Source of the DNA: Paraburkholderia unamae
Lineage (GTDB): Bacteria > Pseudomonadota > Gammaproteobacteria > Burkholderiales > Burkholderiaceae
Assembly (NCBI RefSeq): GCF_003268775.1
Contig: NZ_QLSU01000009.1
Span: 1 to 64,000 of the forward strand
DNA length: 64,000 nucleotides
Reading direction: 5' to 3'
Within the stretch, counting starts at the first letter, position 1. The number at the start of each line of letters is the position of its first letter. The notes beneath the pieces are model-generated. The model was given only the letters and a program-made list of their open reading frames with translations. It had not been told where the DNA came from and did not search any database. The position numbers and the translations under genes are program-made. Below are positions 53,490 through 61,466 of this stretch, in pieces.

Positions 53490-55289
53490 ATGTTCTCTAC
53501 CATCCGCGCGCGCATCGTCGCGCTTTGCGTCGTCATCGTCGTGGCCGCGCTCGCCGTGAACGCGGCGCTCAACTACTTCGTTGCCAACTCGCACAACAAG
53601 GATTCGATCGACAGCACGCTCAGCGCCGTCGAAGACAGTCATGAGCAGGGCATAGCCGAATGGGTGGCCACGCATACGCGGATGATCGGCTCGTTGCAGG
53701 ACGCCGTGCTCGGGCCCGACCCGCTGCCGGCGCTCAAGCAGGTGGCGGCGGCGGGCGGCTTTACGAACGTGTACGTGGGATATGCCGACCGCACGGCGAA
53801 GTTCTCGACCTCCGACGGCATTCCGCCCGATTACGATCCGACCGGGCGCCCCTGGTACAAACAGGCCGTGGCGGCGGGCAAGGCCGTCGTCACGCCGCCT
53901 TATCTGGACGTTGCGACCGGCAAGCTCGTGGTGGCCTTCGCGCAGCCCGTGATCCGCGACGGCGCGGTGAAGGGCGTCATCTCCGGCGACGTGACGATGG
54001 ACAGCGTGCTCGACAACGTTCGCTCGATCCATCCCACGCCCGCGAGCTTCGGCATGCTGGTGGACGCAAGCGGCGCGATCGTCGCGCACCCGGACCCGAA
54101 GCTCACGCTCAAGCCCGTTGCGGAGCTCGCGCCCGAGCTGGCCGGCGACCGGCTCAACGCGCTGTACACCGCCAGCGCGCCGCTCAAGGTCGACGTGAAC
54201 GGCGACATCAAGCTGATGCGCGCGCAAACGATTCCCGGCACCGACTGGCGCCTGATCGTCGCGCTCGACCGCTACGACGCGACGGCGGCCATGCGTTCGC
54301 TCCTGACGGCTTCGCTCATCGCGCTCGTGGTGATCGCGCTGGCGGCGGCGCTAATCGTGGCGGGCGCGACCGCGGTGTCGTTCCAGCGCCTCTCGCGCGT
54401 GCGCGACGCGATGGACGCGATCAGCGCCGGTGAAGGCGATCTCACGAAGCGTCTGCCCGCCGTGGGCAACGACGAAGTCGCGCAGATCGCGCGCTCGTTC
54501 AACGCATTCATGGACAAGCTGCGCGACGTGATGCGCCACATTCGCGAGGCGAGCGAGTCGGTGCGCACCGCGAGCGACGAGATCGCGGCGGGCAACGTCG
54601 ATCTGTCGGGCCGCACGGAATCGGCGGCGGCGAGCCTCGAAGAAACGGCCGCTTCGATGGAGGAGATCACGGCGACGGTCGCCCAGTCGGCAAACGCGGC
54701 GCAGCAGGCCGACGTGACGGCGGCCACGGCATCGCAGGCGGCTTCGCGCGGCGGCTCGGTGATCGGCGACGTCGTGCACACGATGGGCGACATCGAAAAG
54801 GCATCGGTGAAGATCGCGGACATCATCGGCGTGATCGACGGCATTGCGTTCCAGACCAACATCCTCGCGTTGAATGCGGCCGTGGAAGCGGCGCGTGCGG
54901 GCGAGCAGGGCCGGGGTTTCGCGGTGGTGGCGGGTGAGGTGCGCAGCCTCGCGCAACGCAGCGCGCAGGCCGCGCGCGAGATCAAGGCGCTGATCGAATC
55001 GACGGTGTCGAGCGTGAGTTCGGGCTCGCAACTCGTGCGCCGCGCGGGCGAGACGATGGACGAGATCGTTTCGAACGTCTCGAACGTGACGACCATCATC
55101 TCGGAAGTGACCAATGCGGCCGGCGAGCAAACGCGCGGCATCCAGGAAGTGAACCGCGCGGTGAGCCAGCTCGACGAGATGGTTCAGCAGAACGCGGCGC
55201 TCGTCGAGCAGTCGACGGCCGCTGCGGCGGCGCTGCGCGGTCAGGCCGCCAATCTCGCCGATGCGGTGGGGCAGTTCAAGCTCGATTGA
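53490..55289 (+). CDS. Methyl-accepting chemotaxis protein with periplasmic Cache domain
   Basis: The 599-residue receptor has a first membrane helix (about 7-27) and a periplasmic double-Cache-like sensor (about 30-275, with FSTSDGIPPDYDPTGRPWYK). A second helix (about 283-305), a HAMP domain and the cytoplasmic four-helix signalling rod follow. The hairpin tip contains GIAFQTNILALNAAVEAARA. There is no C-terminal CheR-docking pentapeptide. The ATG at 53490 directly precedes the first helix. PWYK-type Cache domains often bind amino or organic acids. No other chemotaxis gene is nearby. Confidence 0.93.
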   Translation: MFSTIRARIVALCVVIVVAALAVNAALNYFVANSHNKDSIDSTLSAVEDSHEQGIAEWVATHTRMIGSLQDAVLGPDPLPALKQVAAAGGFTNVYVGYADRTAKFSTSDGIPPDYDPTGRPWYKQAVAAGKAVVTPPYLDVATGKLVVAFAQPVIRDGAVKGVISGDVTMDSVLDNVRSIHPTPASFGMLVDASGAIVAHPDPKLTLKPVAELAPELAGDRLNALYTASAPLKVDVNGDIKLMRAQTIPGTDWRLIVALDRYDATAAMRSLLTASLIALVVIALAAALIVAGATAVSFQRLSRVRDAMDAISAGEGDLTKRLPAVGNDEVAQIARSFNAFMDKLRDVMRHIREASESVRTASDEIAAGNVDLSGRTESAAASLEETAASMEEITATVAQSANAAQQADVTAATASQAASRGGSVIGDVVHTMGDIEKASVKIADIIGVIDGIAFQTNILALNAAVEAARAGEQGRGFAVVAGEVRSLAQRSAQAAREIKALIESTVSSVSSGSQLVRRAGETMDEIVSNVSNVTTIISEVTNAAGEQTRGIQEVNRAVSQLDEMVQQNAALVEQSTAAAAALRGQAANLADAVGQFKLD

Positions 55290-55312
55290 ACGGAGCAGGT
55301 GGGTTGCGGGAG

Positions 55313-55339
55313 AGCGGCGCTGCGGCGCCGCTTTTTTTT
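55313..55339 (+). terminator. Intrinsic terminator after the chemoreceptor gene
   Basis: AGCGGCGC pairs with GCGCCGCT across a TGCG loop, followed by eight T residues, 23 bases after the stop codon. Confidence 0.9.
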
Positions 55340-55522
55340 CGCCGTGCGTTTGCGCGGGAATGCGCGTTTGCCGGGACCGCCGGGATCGTGGCTCGGAATG
55401 CGCCTATGTCGAACGGACGACGTTCGCGTCGCACGCCCAGTCGATATGCTGAATTCGTGCGGATACCGAAGTTTGTCCTGCGACAAATGCAGTGCACGCA
55501 CGCTTCGACAAGAGGCCCCATA

Positions 55523-55538
55523 AACCCAACGTTAGGTT
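55523..55538 (+). promoter_or_regulatory. Palindromic candidate operator before the DUF4160/DUF2442 pair
   Basis: AACCCAACGTTAGGTT is a 16-base near-perfect palindrome (one mismatched pair) ending 12 bases before the DUF4160 start. The position fits autoregulation by one of the two products. Confidence 0.55.
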
Positions 55539-55550
55539 AGTATCCGAACC

Positions 55551-55799
55551 ATGCCCACTGTTCTTCGCGTACCGGGTTACCGCGTGGCGATTTTTCCGCA
55601 CGACCATCGTCCCGCTCACGTTCACGTCGCAAGTCCGCAAGGATCGTGTGTGCTCAAGCTGAATTGCCCTGACGGTCCGCTCGAATTGCGCGAGCTTTAC
55701 GAGCTTGCGGAGCAGCAGGTCATGCGTCTCGCGCGCGTGCTCGAGCCGGAAATCAAACGGTTGTGCATGGCATGGTGGAGGATCCATGGATTCCATTAG
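55551..55799 (+). CDS. DUF4160 protein
   Basis: The 82-residue protein has the DUF4160 signature: VPGYRVAIFPHDHRPAHVHV at the start, with three closely spaced His residues, then LKLNCPDGPLELRELYELAE and KRLCMAWWRIHGF at the end. It overlaps the DUF2442 gene by 14 bases. The two families are repeatedly adjacent in bacteria, and the pair looks like a toxin-antitoxin module. The biochemical activity is not established to my knowledge. Confidence 0.88.
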   Translation: MPTVLRVPGYRVAIFPHDHRPAHVHVASPQGSCVLKLNCPDGPLELRELYELAEQQVMRLARVLEPEIKRLCMAWWRIHGFH

Positions 55800-56226
55800 C
55801 AAGAAGCAGATCGCGGCGGCGCGCAAGGCGAGCGCGCAGAGTCCGGTTGCCGTGGCGGCGCGCTACAGTCGCGCCCACACGCGGCTCGAAATCGAGTTCG
55901 CCAACGGCGTGGGACTCGCCGTTCCCGTCGCGCTCATTCAGGAACTGCAAACCCTCGAGCGGCCGCCCACGGCCGCGCAACTGGCGCAGGTCGAGGTGTG
56001 GGGCGGCGGCCAGTCCCTCTACTTCCCGCGACTCGATCTGCTGCTGTGGGCGCCGGGGTTGCTGCAAGGCGTGTTCGGCACGCAGGAATGGATGAGCGAG
56101 CTCGCCCGCGCCATGGGTTCGGCCACCTCGCCGGCCAAGGCGGCGGCGGCCCGCGCCAACGGGCGCAAGGGCGGCCGCCCGCGCAAGCAGCCCGATGCAG
56201 CCGATCAGGCGACCGACGGGGAGTGA
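55786..56226 (+). CDS. DUF2442 protein with AT-hook-like C-terminus
   Basis: The 146-residue protein has a DUF2442 core at about 20-95 (YSRAHTRLEIEFANGVGLAV, then VWGGGQSLYFPRLDLLLWAP). A basic tail RANGRKGGRPRKQPDA at its end contains a GRPRK AT-hook-like DNA-binding element. The start has GGAGG four bases upstream, inside the DUF4160 gene. As the second gene of a coupled pair with a DNA-binding-like tail, it is the better candidate for the antitoxin/autoregulator. Confidence 0.85.
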   Translation: MDSISKKQIAAARKASAQSPVAVAARYSRAHTRLEIEFANGVGLAVPVALIQELQTLERPPTAAQLAQVEVWGGGQSLYFPRLDLLLWAPGLLQGVFGTQEWMSELARAMGSATSPAKAAAARANGRKGGRPRKQPDAADQATDGE

Positions 56227-56285
56227 TCGCACGTGACGGAGGCTGGGCACACCTCACCCCGCGCATCTCCCCCCGTTTTCTCGTC

Positions 56286-56313
56286 TTGACATGCAACCAT
56301 TGGGTTGCATAAT
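56286..56313 (+). promoter_or_regulatory. Sigma-70 promoter with overlapping ArsR-type operator
   Basis: TTGACA (56286-56291), a 16-base spacer and CATAAT (56308-56313) form a strong promoter. A perfect palindrome ATGCAACC-ATTG-GGTTGCAT (56291-56310) fills the spacer and touches both hexamers, an ideal place for repression. The expected transcription start is at about 56320, the A of the ATG, so the mRNA is probably leaderless. Confidence 0.8.
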
Positions 56314-56319
56314 GACCGC

Positions 56320-56643
56320 ATGAACGACGACGCCGTATTCCGGGCGCTGGCCGACGCGAGCCGTCGCCAGTTGCTCGACCGCCTCCATGCGCAAAACGGG
56401 CAGACGCTCACCGATTTGTGCGAGGGGCTGGCCATGTCGCGCCAGGCGGTGACGAAGCATCTCGCCGTGCTGGAGGAGGCGAATCTCGTCGCGACCGAAC
56501 GGCGTGGCCGCGAAAAGCGGCATTTCATCAATCCGGTGCCCATCGGCGAGATTGCCGCGCGCTGGATCGGCAAGTTCGAACGCGAGCGCGTAGGCGCGCT
56601 CGTCGACCTCAAACGTTCGCTCGAAGGAGGCAGTCATGAGTAG
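56320..56643 (+). CDS. ArsR-family winged-helix regulator
   Basis: The 107-residue protein has the compact winged HTH of ArsR: VFRALADASRRQLLDRLHAQ, then LAMSRQAVTKHLAVLEEANL and a beta-wing. No metal-binding Cys pair is present, so this is the non-metal subgroup that accompanies SRPBCC proteins. It probably represses its own promoter by binding the palindrome between its -35 and -10. It overlaps the next gene by eight bases. Confidence 0.9.
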   Translation: MNDDAVFRALADASRRQLLDRLHAQNGQTLTDLCEGLAMSRQAVTKHLAVLEEANLVATERRGREKRHFINPVPIGEIAARWIGKFERERVGALVDLKRSLEGGSHE

Positions 56644-57124
56644 CGAAAAGCGCACGGAAAGCAGCGCCGCCGGCGACTCGACGTTCGTCTATGTCACGTT
56701 CATCCGCACGACCCCGCAGGCACTGTGGGAAGCGCTCACGCGCCGCGAATTCACCGAGCGCTACTGGTTCGGCATGCATCACGAGTGCGACTGGCAAACC
56801 GGCTCGCCGTGGTCGCTGCGTTTTGCCGATGGCCGCATTGCCGACTCGGGCGCGGTGGTGGAATCGGACCCGCCGAAGCGGCTCGTGCTGCGCTGGCGCA
56901 ACATGTTCCTGCACGAACTGAACGCCGAGGGCGATTCGTTCTGCACGATCGAGATCGAGCCCGTCGAGCATGCGGTCAAGCTCACGATCACGCATCGCGT
57001 GGCGCGGCCCGGTTCGAAATTCATCGAGAAGGTGTCGGGCGGCTGGCCGCGCATCGTCTCGAATCTCAAAACGCTGCTGGAAACCGGTGAGGTGCTGATG
57101 CCACTCGTGGTGACGGCGGATTGA
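56636..57124 (+). CDS. SRPBCC/AHSA1-family protein
   Basis: The 162-residue START-like protein has the N-terminal strand FVYVTFIRTTPQALWEALT and the family's TERYWFGMHHECDWQTGSPW region. It ends with EKVSGGWPRIVSNLKTLLET. The fold makes a hydrophobic pocket for a small ligand. Genes of this family commonly follow an ArsR regulator, as here; the ligand may be the inducer. Enzymatic function is unknown. Confidence 0.88.
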   Translation: MSSEKRTESSAAGDSTFVYVTFIRTTPQALWEALTRREFTERYWFGMHHECDWQTGSPWSLRFADGRIADSGAVVESDPPKRLVLRWRNMFLHELNAEGDSFCTIEIEPVEHAVKLTITHRVARPGSKFIEKVSGGWPRIVSNLKTLLETGEVLMPLVVTAD

Positions 57125-57153
57125 GCGCTGGAAGGACGGGGCGGAAATGAAAA

Positions 57154-57173
57154 GGGGCGGCCGAAGCCGCCCC
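57154..57173 (-). terminator. Intrinsic terminator of yajQ
   Basis: On the minus strand GGGGCGGC-TTCG-GCCGCCCC is followed by TTTTCATTT. It also lies 30 bases after the convergent SRPBCC gene. Between it and yajQ (57183-57240) are degenerate 12-base repeats of the type GGGTCGCGAACC. Confidence 0.88.
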
Positions 57174-57231
57174 GCAATGCGCAGTCGCCGCGGACTGGGT
57201 CGCGAACCGGGTCGCAAACCGAGTCGCGAAT

Positions 57232-57717
57232 TCAGTCGCGGAAGTTGTTGAAGTCGAGCGGCGTGTCGGTCACGTCCTTGCGCAGCATGGCGATCACGCT
57301 TTGCAAGTCGTCGCGCTTGGCGCCAGTCACGCGCACGGCGTCGCCCTGGATGCTCGCCTGCACCTTGATCTTGCTGTCCTTCACGAGCCTGACGATTTTC
57401 TTCGCGAGGTCGCCCGAGACACCCTTTTTCACAGTGATGACCTGCTTGACCTTGTCGCCGCCGATCTTCTCGATCTTGCCGTAGTCGAGAAAGCGCACGT
57501 CCACATTGCGCTTGGCCATTTTCGAGACCAGCACGTCCTTCACCTGGCCGAGCTTGAAATCGTCGTCGGCGAACGCGGTCAGCTCGCGCTCCTTTTGCTC
57601 GACGCGCGAATCCGAGCCCTTGAAGTCGAAGCGCGTGGAGATTTCCTTGTTGGATTGCTCGACGGCGTTCTTTACTTCGATCATGTTGGCTTCGCTGACG
57701 ACGTCAAACGATGGCAT
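57232..57717 (-). CDS. yajQ: YajQ-family nucleotide-binding protein
   Basis: The 161-residue protein has MPSFDVVSEANMIEVKNAVE at the start, RFDFKGSDSRVEQKERELT and a C-terminal GAKRDDLQSVIAMLRK, giving the tandem ferredoxin-like YajQ fold. Homologues in Xanthomonas and Pseudomonas bind c-di-GMP and act with transcription factors; that is family knowledge, not shown here. GGGAG about seven bases before the ATG supports the start. Confidence 0.94.
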   Translation of the reverse strand: MPSFDVVSEANMIEVKNAVEQSNKEISTRFDFKGSDSRVEQKERELTAFADDDFKLGQVKDVLVSKMAKRNVDVRFLDYGKIEKIGGDKVKQVITVKKGVSGDLAKKIVRLVKDSKIKVQASIQGDAVRVTGAKRDDLQSVIAMLRKDVTDTPLDFNNFRD

Positions 57718-57945
57718 TGTTTTCTCCCAAAAGTGCGAATTGCGTAAACAGCGGCGCAAACGGTGCGCCCGAGGGCCGCAGCCGCATTTTCAGGCAGCGG
57801 TTCGCGCACTCGCTATAATCACGGACCGACGCCATTCTACCGGCGCCGTTGCGTTTGCCCAAGGCTGGGCAGCAGTCCGGCCCAACGCCTTCTGGCGGCT
57901 TTTTCGGCCTTTTTCCATCTGTTGTCCGTGTTCCGTTCCGCTTCG

Positions 57946-59001
57946 ATGTCCCAGTTCCAGACGTCCGTCGATCTGTCGCCCACGTGGTTCGCCGCCGGTT
58001 ATCCGCTGCGCGCGCACAACACGTTTGGTTTCGATGTGCGCGCGCGCTACGCGTGCCGAGTCGAAAACGAGGCCGACCTCGTCGCCGCCGTGCGCGACCC
58101 GCGCGCCCGCGGCCTGCGCACGCTCGTGCTGGGCGGCGGCAGCAATGTCGTGCTCACGCGCGACTTCGACGGTCTGGTGCTGCTCGTGGCGCTGTGCGGC
58201 AAGCGGCTCGCGCGCGAGGACAGGCACGCGTGGTACGTGGAGGCGGCCGCGGGCGAGAACTGGCACGAATTCGTGGCCTGGACGCTCGAAGCGGGCATGC
58301 CGGGTCTCGAAAATCTCGCGCTGATTCCGGGCACGGTGGGCGCCGCGCCCATTCAGAACATCGGCGCTTACGGGCTCGAAATGGCCGAGCGCTGCGATTC
58401 GGTGCGCGCAATCGATCTGGACACGGGCACGCCAGTCGAATTCGACGCCGCCGCCTGCCGTTTCGGGTATCGCGACAGTTTCTTCAAGCGCGAAGGGCGC
58501 GATCGCTTCGTCATCACCTCGGTTACGTTCCGTCTGCCGAAGCGGTGGCAGGCCAACGCGGGCTATGCCGATCTCGCGCGCGAACTCGCCCGGCACGACG
58601 CTGTCGAGGCGCCGCAGGCCCGCGCCGTGTTCGACGCCGTGGTGGCGGTGCGGCGCGCGAAGCTGCCCGACCCGCTCCAGCTCGGCAATGCCGGCAGTTT
58701 CTTCAAGAATCCCGTGATCGGCGCGCCGCAGTTCGATGCGCTCGCCGCGCGCGAACCGCAGATCGTCTCGTATCCGCAAGCCGACGGGCGCGTGAAGCTC
58801 GCGGCCGGCTGGATGATCGACCGCTGCGGCTGGAAGGGCCGCGCGCTGCGCGCGGCGGCCGTGCACGAGCGTCAGGCGCTCGTGCTCGTCAATCGCGGCG
58901 GGGCGACCGGCGCGGACATCCTCGAACTGGCGCAGGCCATCCAGCGCGACGTGCTCGCGCGCTTTGGCGTGGCGCTGGAGCAGGAACCCGTCTGCCTCTA
59001 A
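57946..59001 (+). CDS. murB: UDP-N-acetylenolpyruvoylglucosamine reductase
   Basis: The 351-residue FAD enzyme makes UDP-MurNAc for peptidoglycan synthesis. It is a type I MurB like that of E. coli. FAD-binding VLGGGSNVVLTRDFDGLVLL and PGTVGAAPIQNIGAYGLEM are clear. The catalytic set appears as Arg in FGYRDSFFK, Ser in GNAGSFFKNP and Glu near the end in LEQEPVCL. I chose the ATG at 57946 for its match to the family N-terminus; the frame is open further upstream. Confidence 0.95.
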   Translation: MSQFQTSVDLSPTWFAAGYPLRAHNTFGFDVRARYACRVENEADLVAAVRDPRARGLRTLVLGGGSNVVLTRDFDGLVLLVALCGKRLAREDRHAWYVEAAAGENWHEFVAWTLEAGMPGLENLALIPGTVGAAPIQNIGAYGLEMAERCDSVRAIDLDTGTPVEFDAAACRFGYRDSFFKREGRDRFVITSVTFRLPKRWQANAGYADLARELARHDAVEAPQARAVFDAVVAVRRAKLPDPLQLGNAGSFFKNPVIGAPQFDALAAREPQIVSYPQADGRVKLAAGWMIDRCGWKGRALRAAAVHERQALVLVNRGGATGADILELAQAIQRDVLARFGVALEQEPVCL

Positions 59002-59060
59002 GGCTCAAATTCAGGGTCTAAGGCCTCCTCCAGGCCCGCTGGCGGCTCACTGCCGCTCCC

Positions 59061-59888
59061 TCACACCACCTTGTCCTGGGCCGCGAACACCGGCCCTTGC
59101 ACGAAGCGCACGTCGTACTGCTGCAACTGCTCGAACTGCGCCGCATCGGTCACGCGGTTGAAAATGAGCGGAATGCGCAGCCGCGCCGCATAGCTCACGA
59201 GCGGCTTCACCATCGAATCGCGCAACGCGGACGCCGCGTCCATCTTCACGAAATCGGGCCGCGCCATGTCCGACACCGAAAGAATCTGCCCCGCATTGGG
59301 CAGATTGCCCGCCACCTTGAACCCGTAACGCTGATAGCTCTTCGTGAGATAGCCGAGGAACGTGCGGTGCGCGACCGCCGCGGCCGGCAGCTCGATCACG
59401 ATGCGCCCCGGATTGAGCCCGAACGACACCAGCACGTTCGAAAAATGCCGCCCGTGGTCGTATTTCACGCTTTTCAGGAGCCGCTCGTGCACGCGCAGGA
59501 ACAGCAAGCCGTGCTGCTGGCCGCCCAGAAAATTGATGGTGTGGAGCGCGCGCACCATGCGGTCGAGCGCGACCAGTTCAGGGTCGTCGAGCGCGTCGCC
59601 GAAGGCGTCGCAGGGCGCGAGCACGCCGTCCTGCTCGCGCAGCGTCACCGCCTGAAAGCCGAGTTCGTCGCCAAAGCGCGACGCCGCCGCGAGATCGGCC
59701 GTGAGCGACTGCGCGCCGCTGTGCACGCTGATGTCGTAAATCGGCTCGTAGGCGCTCAATAACTCCACGCCGCGCCGCCGCGCCACGGCTTCTTTGGCGT
59801 GCACGCCGCTGCCCATCGCCAGGTGCTCGCCAAGAAACGGATGGTCGGCGGAACGAGCGACGAGCTCGGGAATGGTCGGAGCGATCAT
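59061..59888 (-). CDS. Degenerate EAL-domain protein
   Basis: The 275-residue protein aligns by eye to EAL phosphodiesterases: LLSAYEPIYDISVHSG for the first strand, RIVIELPAAAV for the LEITE strand and RPDFVKMDAA for the DxxKID strand, ending in FVQGPVFAAQ. The EAL signature itself is absent. The catalytic DDFGTG loop is replaced by AGNLPNAG, so it should not hydrolyse c-di-GMP. It may bind it, or another protein, as a regulatory effector. It is monocistronic. Confidence 0.8.
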   Translation of the reverse strand: MIAPTIPELVARSADHPFLGEHLAMGSGVHAKEAVARRRGVELLSAYEPIYDISVHSGAQSLTADLAAASRFGDELGFQAVTLREQDGVLAPCDAFGDALDDPELVALDRMVRALHTINFLGGQQHGLLFLRVHERLLKSVKYDHGRHFSNVLVSFGLNPGRIVIELPAAAVAHRTFLGYLTKSYQRYGFKVAGNLPNAGQILSVSDMARPDFVKMDAASALRDSMVKPLVSYAARLRIPLIFNRVTDAAQFEQLQQYDVRFVQGPVFAAQDKVV

Positions 59889-59990
59889 GGTGACGTTGTG
59901 GGGCGCGGTGCGCGGTGAATGGCGCGGGCCCGACTCGGGGCCGCATGACTCGATGGTAGCAGTCCACGGCCGCGCCGGATGGACTGATTG

Positions 59991-60094
59991 GTCATAACGT
60001 TATCGACCGTGCGAGCGGGTTCTGGAGGCCATCGGGCGTCTGTCAGGGTTTACACGTAATTTCACTATTCGTAATTCGTTTTACCATCCGTAAA
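59991..60094 (+). promoter_or_regulatory. Cluster of palindromes upstream of hmgA
   Basis: ATAACGTTAT (59994-60003) is a perfect palindrome. TTAC-AC-GTAA (60050-60059) and TTTAC-CATCC-GTAAA (60080-60094) share TTAC/GTAA half-sites, and a further CGTAATTCG lies between them. The last site is 23 bases before the hmgA ATG. This looks like a multi-site operator for a homogentisate-pathway regulator; the regulator gene is not in the window. Confidence 0.6.
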
Positions 60095-60116
60095 TCGAGA
60101 ACGTGGAGAGACAGCA

Positions 60117-61466
60117 ATGAATGCACCCCTGCGGCACCCAACCGAAGTCCAGCACAGCTACATGAGCGGCTTCGCCAATGAATTCGCGACCGAGGCGCTG
60201 CCGGGCGCGTTGCCCGAGGGCCAGAACTCGCCGCAGCGCTGCGCGTACGGCCTGTACGCCGAGCAGCTTTCGGGCACCGCGTTCACCGCGCCGCGCTCGC
60301 ACAACCGCCGCACGTGGTTCTACCGGATCCGTCCGGGCGCGGTGCATCAGCCGTTCACGCCGGTCGCCTCGCGCCTGAACGTCAATGGCGCGCCGCGCCT
60401 CGTCGCCGATTTCGGCGACGTGCCGCCCACGCCGCCCAACCAGTTGCGCTGGGACGCGCTGCCCATGCCCACGGAGCCGACGGATTTCATCGACGGCTGG
60501 GTGACGATGTCGGGTAACGGCTCGGCGGCCTCGATGAGCGGCTGCGCGATCCACCTGTACGCGGCGAACCGCTCGATGGTGGACCGCTTCTTCTACAACA
60601 CCGACGGCGAGCTGCTGATCGTCCCGCAGCAGGGGCGTCTTGCCATCCGCACGGAAATGGGCCGCCTCGACGTCGAGCCGTTCGAGATCGTCGTGATTCC
60701 GCGCGGCGTGCGCTTCACGGTGGACCTGCCCGATGGCGAAGCGCGCGGCTACATTTGCGAGAACTTCGGCGCGCTGCTGCGTCTGCCGGACCTCGGCGTG
60801 ATCGGCTCGAACGGTCTCGCGAACCCGCGCGACTTCCTCACGCCCGTCGCCGCGTATGAAGACCGCGAAGGCGACTTCGAACTCGTCACGAAGCTCAACG
60901 GCCAGCTCTGGCGCGCCGACATCGGCCACTCGCCGCTCGACGTGGTGGCGTGGCACGGCAACTTCGCGCCCTACAAGTACGATTTGCGCCGCTTCAACAC
61001 GATCGGCTCGATCAGCTACGACCACCCGGACCCCTCGATCTTCCTCGTGCTGCACTCGCCCACGGACACGCCGGGCGTCGACGCGATCGACTTCGTGATC
61101 TTCCCGCCGCGCTGGCTCGCGGCCGAGAACACGTTCCGCCCGCCCTGGTATCACCGCAACGTGGCGAGCGAGTTCATGGGCCTCGTGCACGGCGTGTACG
61201 ACGCCAAGGCCGAAGGCTTCGTGCCGGGCGGCGCGAGCCTGCACAACTGCATGTCGGGCCACGGCCCCGACGCGGAGACCTTCGAGAAGGCCTCGCATTC
61301 CGACACGACGAAACCGCATAAGGTCGGCGACACGATGGCCTTCATGTTCGAGACCAAATCGCTGATTCGCCCCACGCGCTACGCGCTCGAAACGAGCCAG
61401 TTGCAGGCGCATTACTACGAGTGCTGGCAAGGCCTCACGAAACATTTCAATCCGGAGAAGCAATGA
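60117..61466 (+). CDS. hmgA: Homogentisate 1,2-dioxygenase
   Basis: The 449-residue non-haem iron enzyme opens the ring of homogentisate to maleylacetoacetate in tyrosine and phenylalanine breakdown. Family motifs are YMSGFANEFATEALPGALPE, RTWFYRIRPGAVHQPFTP and the iron-site region PPWYHRNVASEFMGLVHG, with NCMSGHGPDAETFEKAS after it. GGAGAG lies before the ATG. It overlaps fahA by ATGA. Confidence 0.97.
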   Translation: MNAPLRHPTEVQHSYMSGFANEFATEALPGALPEGQNSPQRCAYGLYAEQLSGTAFTAPRSHNRRTWFYRIRPGAVHQPFTPVASRLNVNGAPRLVADFGDVPPTPPNQLRWDALPMPTEPTDFIDGWVTMSGNGSAASMSGCAIHLYAANRSMVDRFFYNTDGELLIVPQQGRLAIRTEMGRLDVEPFEIVVIPRGVRFTVDLPDGEARGYICENFGALLRLPDLGVIGSNGLANPRDFLTPVAAYEDREGDFELVTKLNGQLWRADIGHSPLDVVAWHGNFAPYKYDLRRFNTIGSISYDHPDPSIFLVLHSPTDTPGVDAIDFVIFPPRWLAAENTFRPPWYHRNVASEFMGLVHGVYDAKAEGFVPGGASLHNCMSGHGPDAETFEKASHSDTTKPHKVGDTMAFMFETKSLIRPTRYALETSQLQAHYYECWQGLTKHFNPEKQ

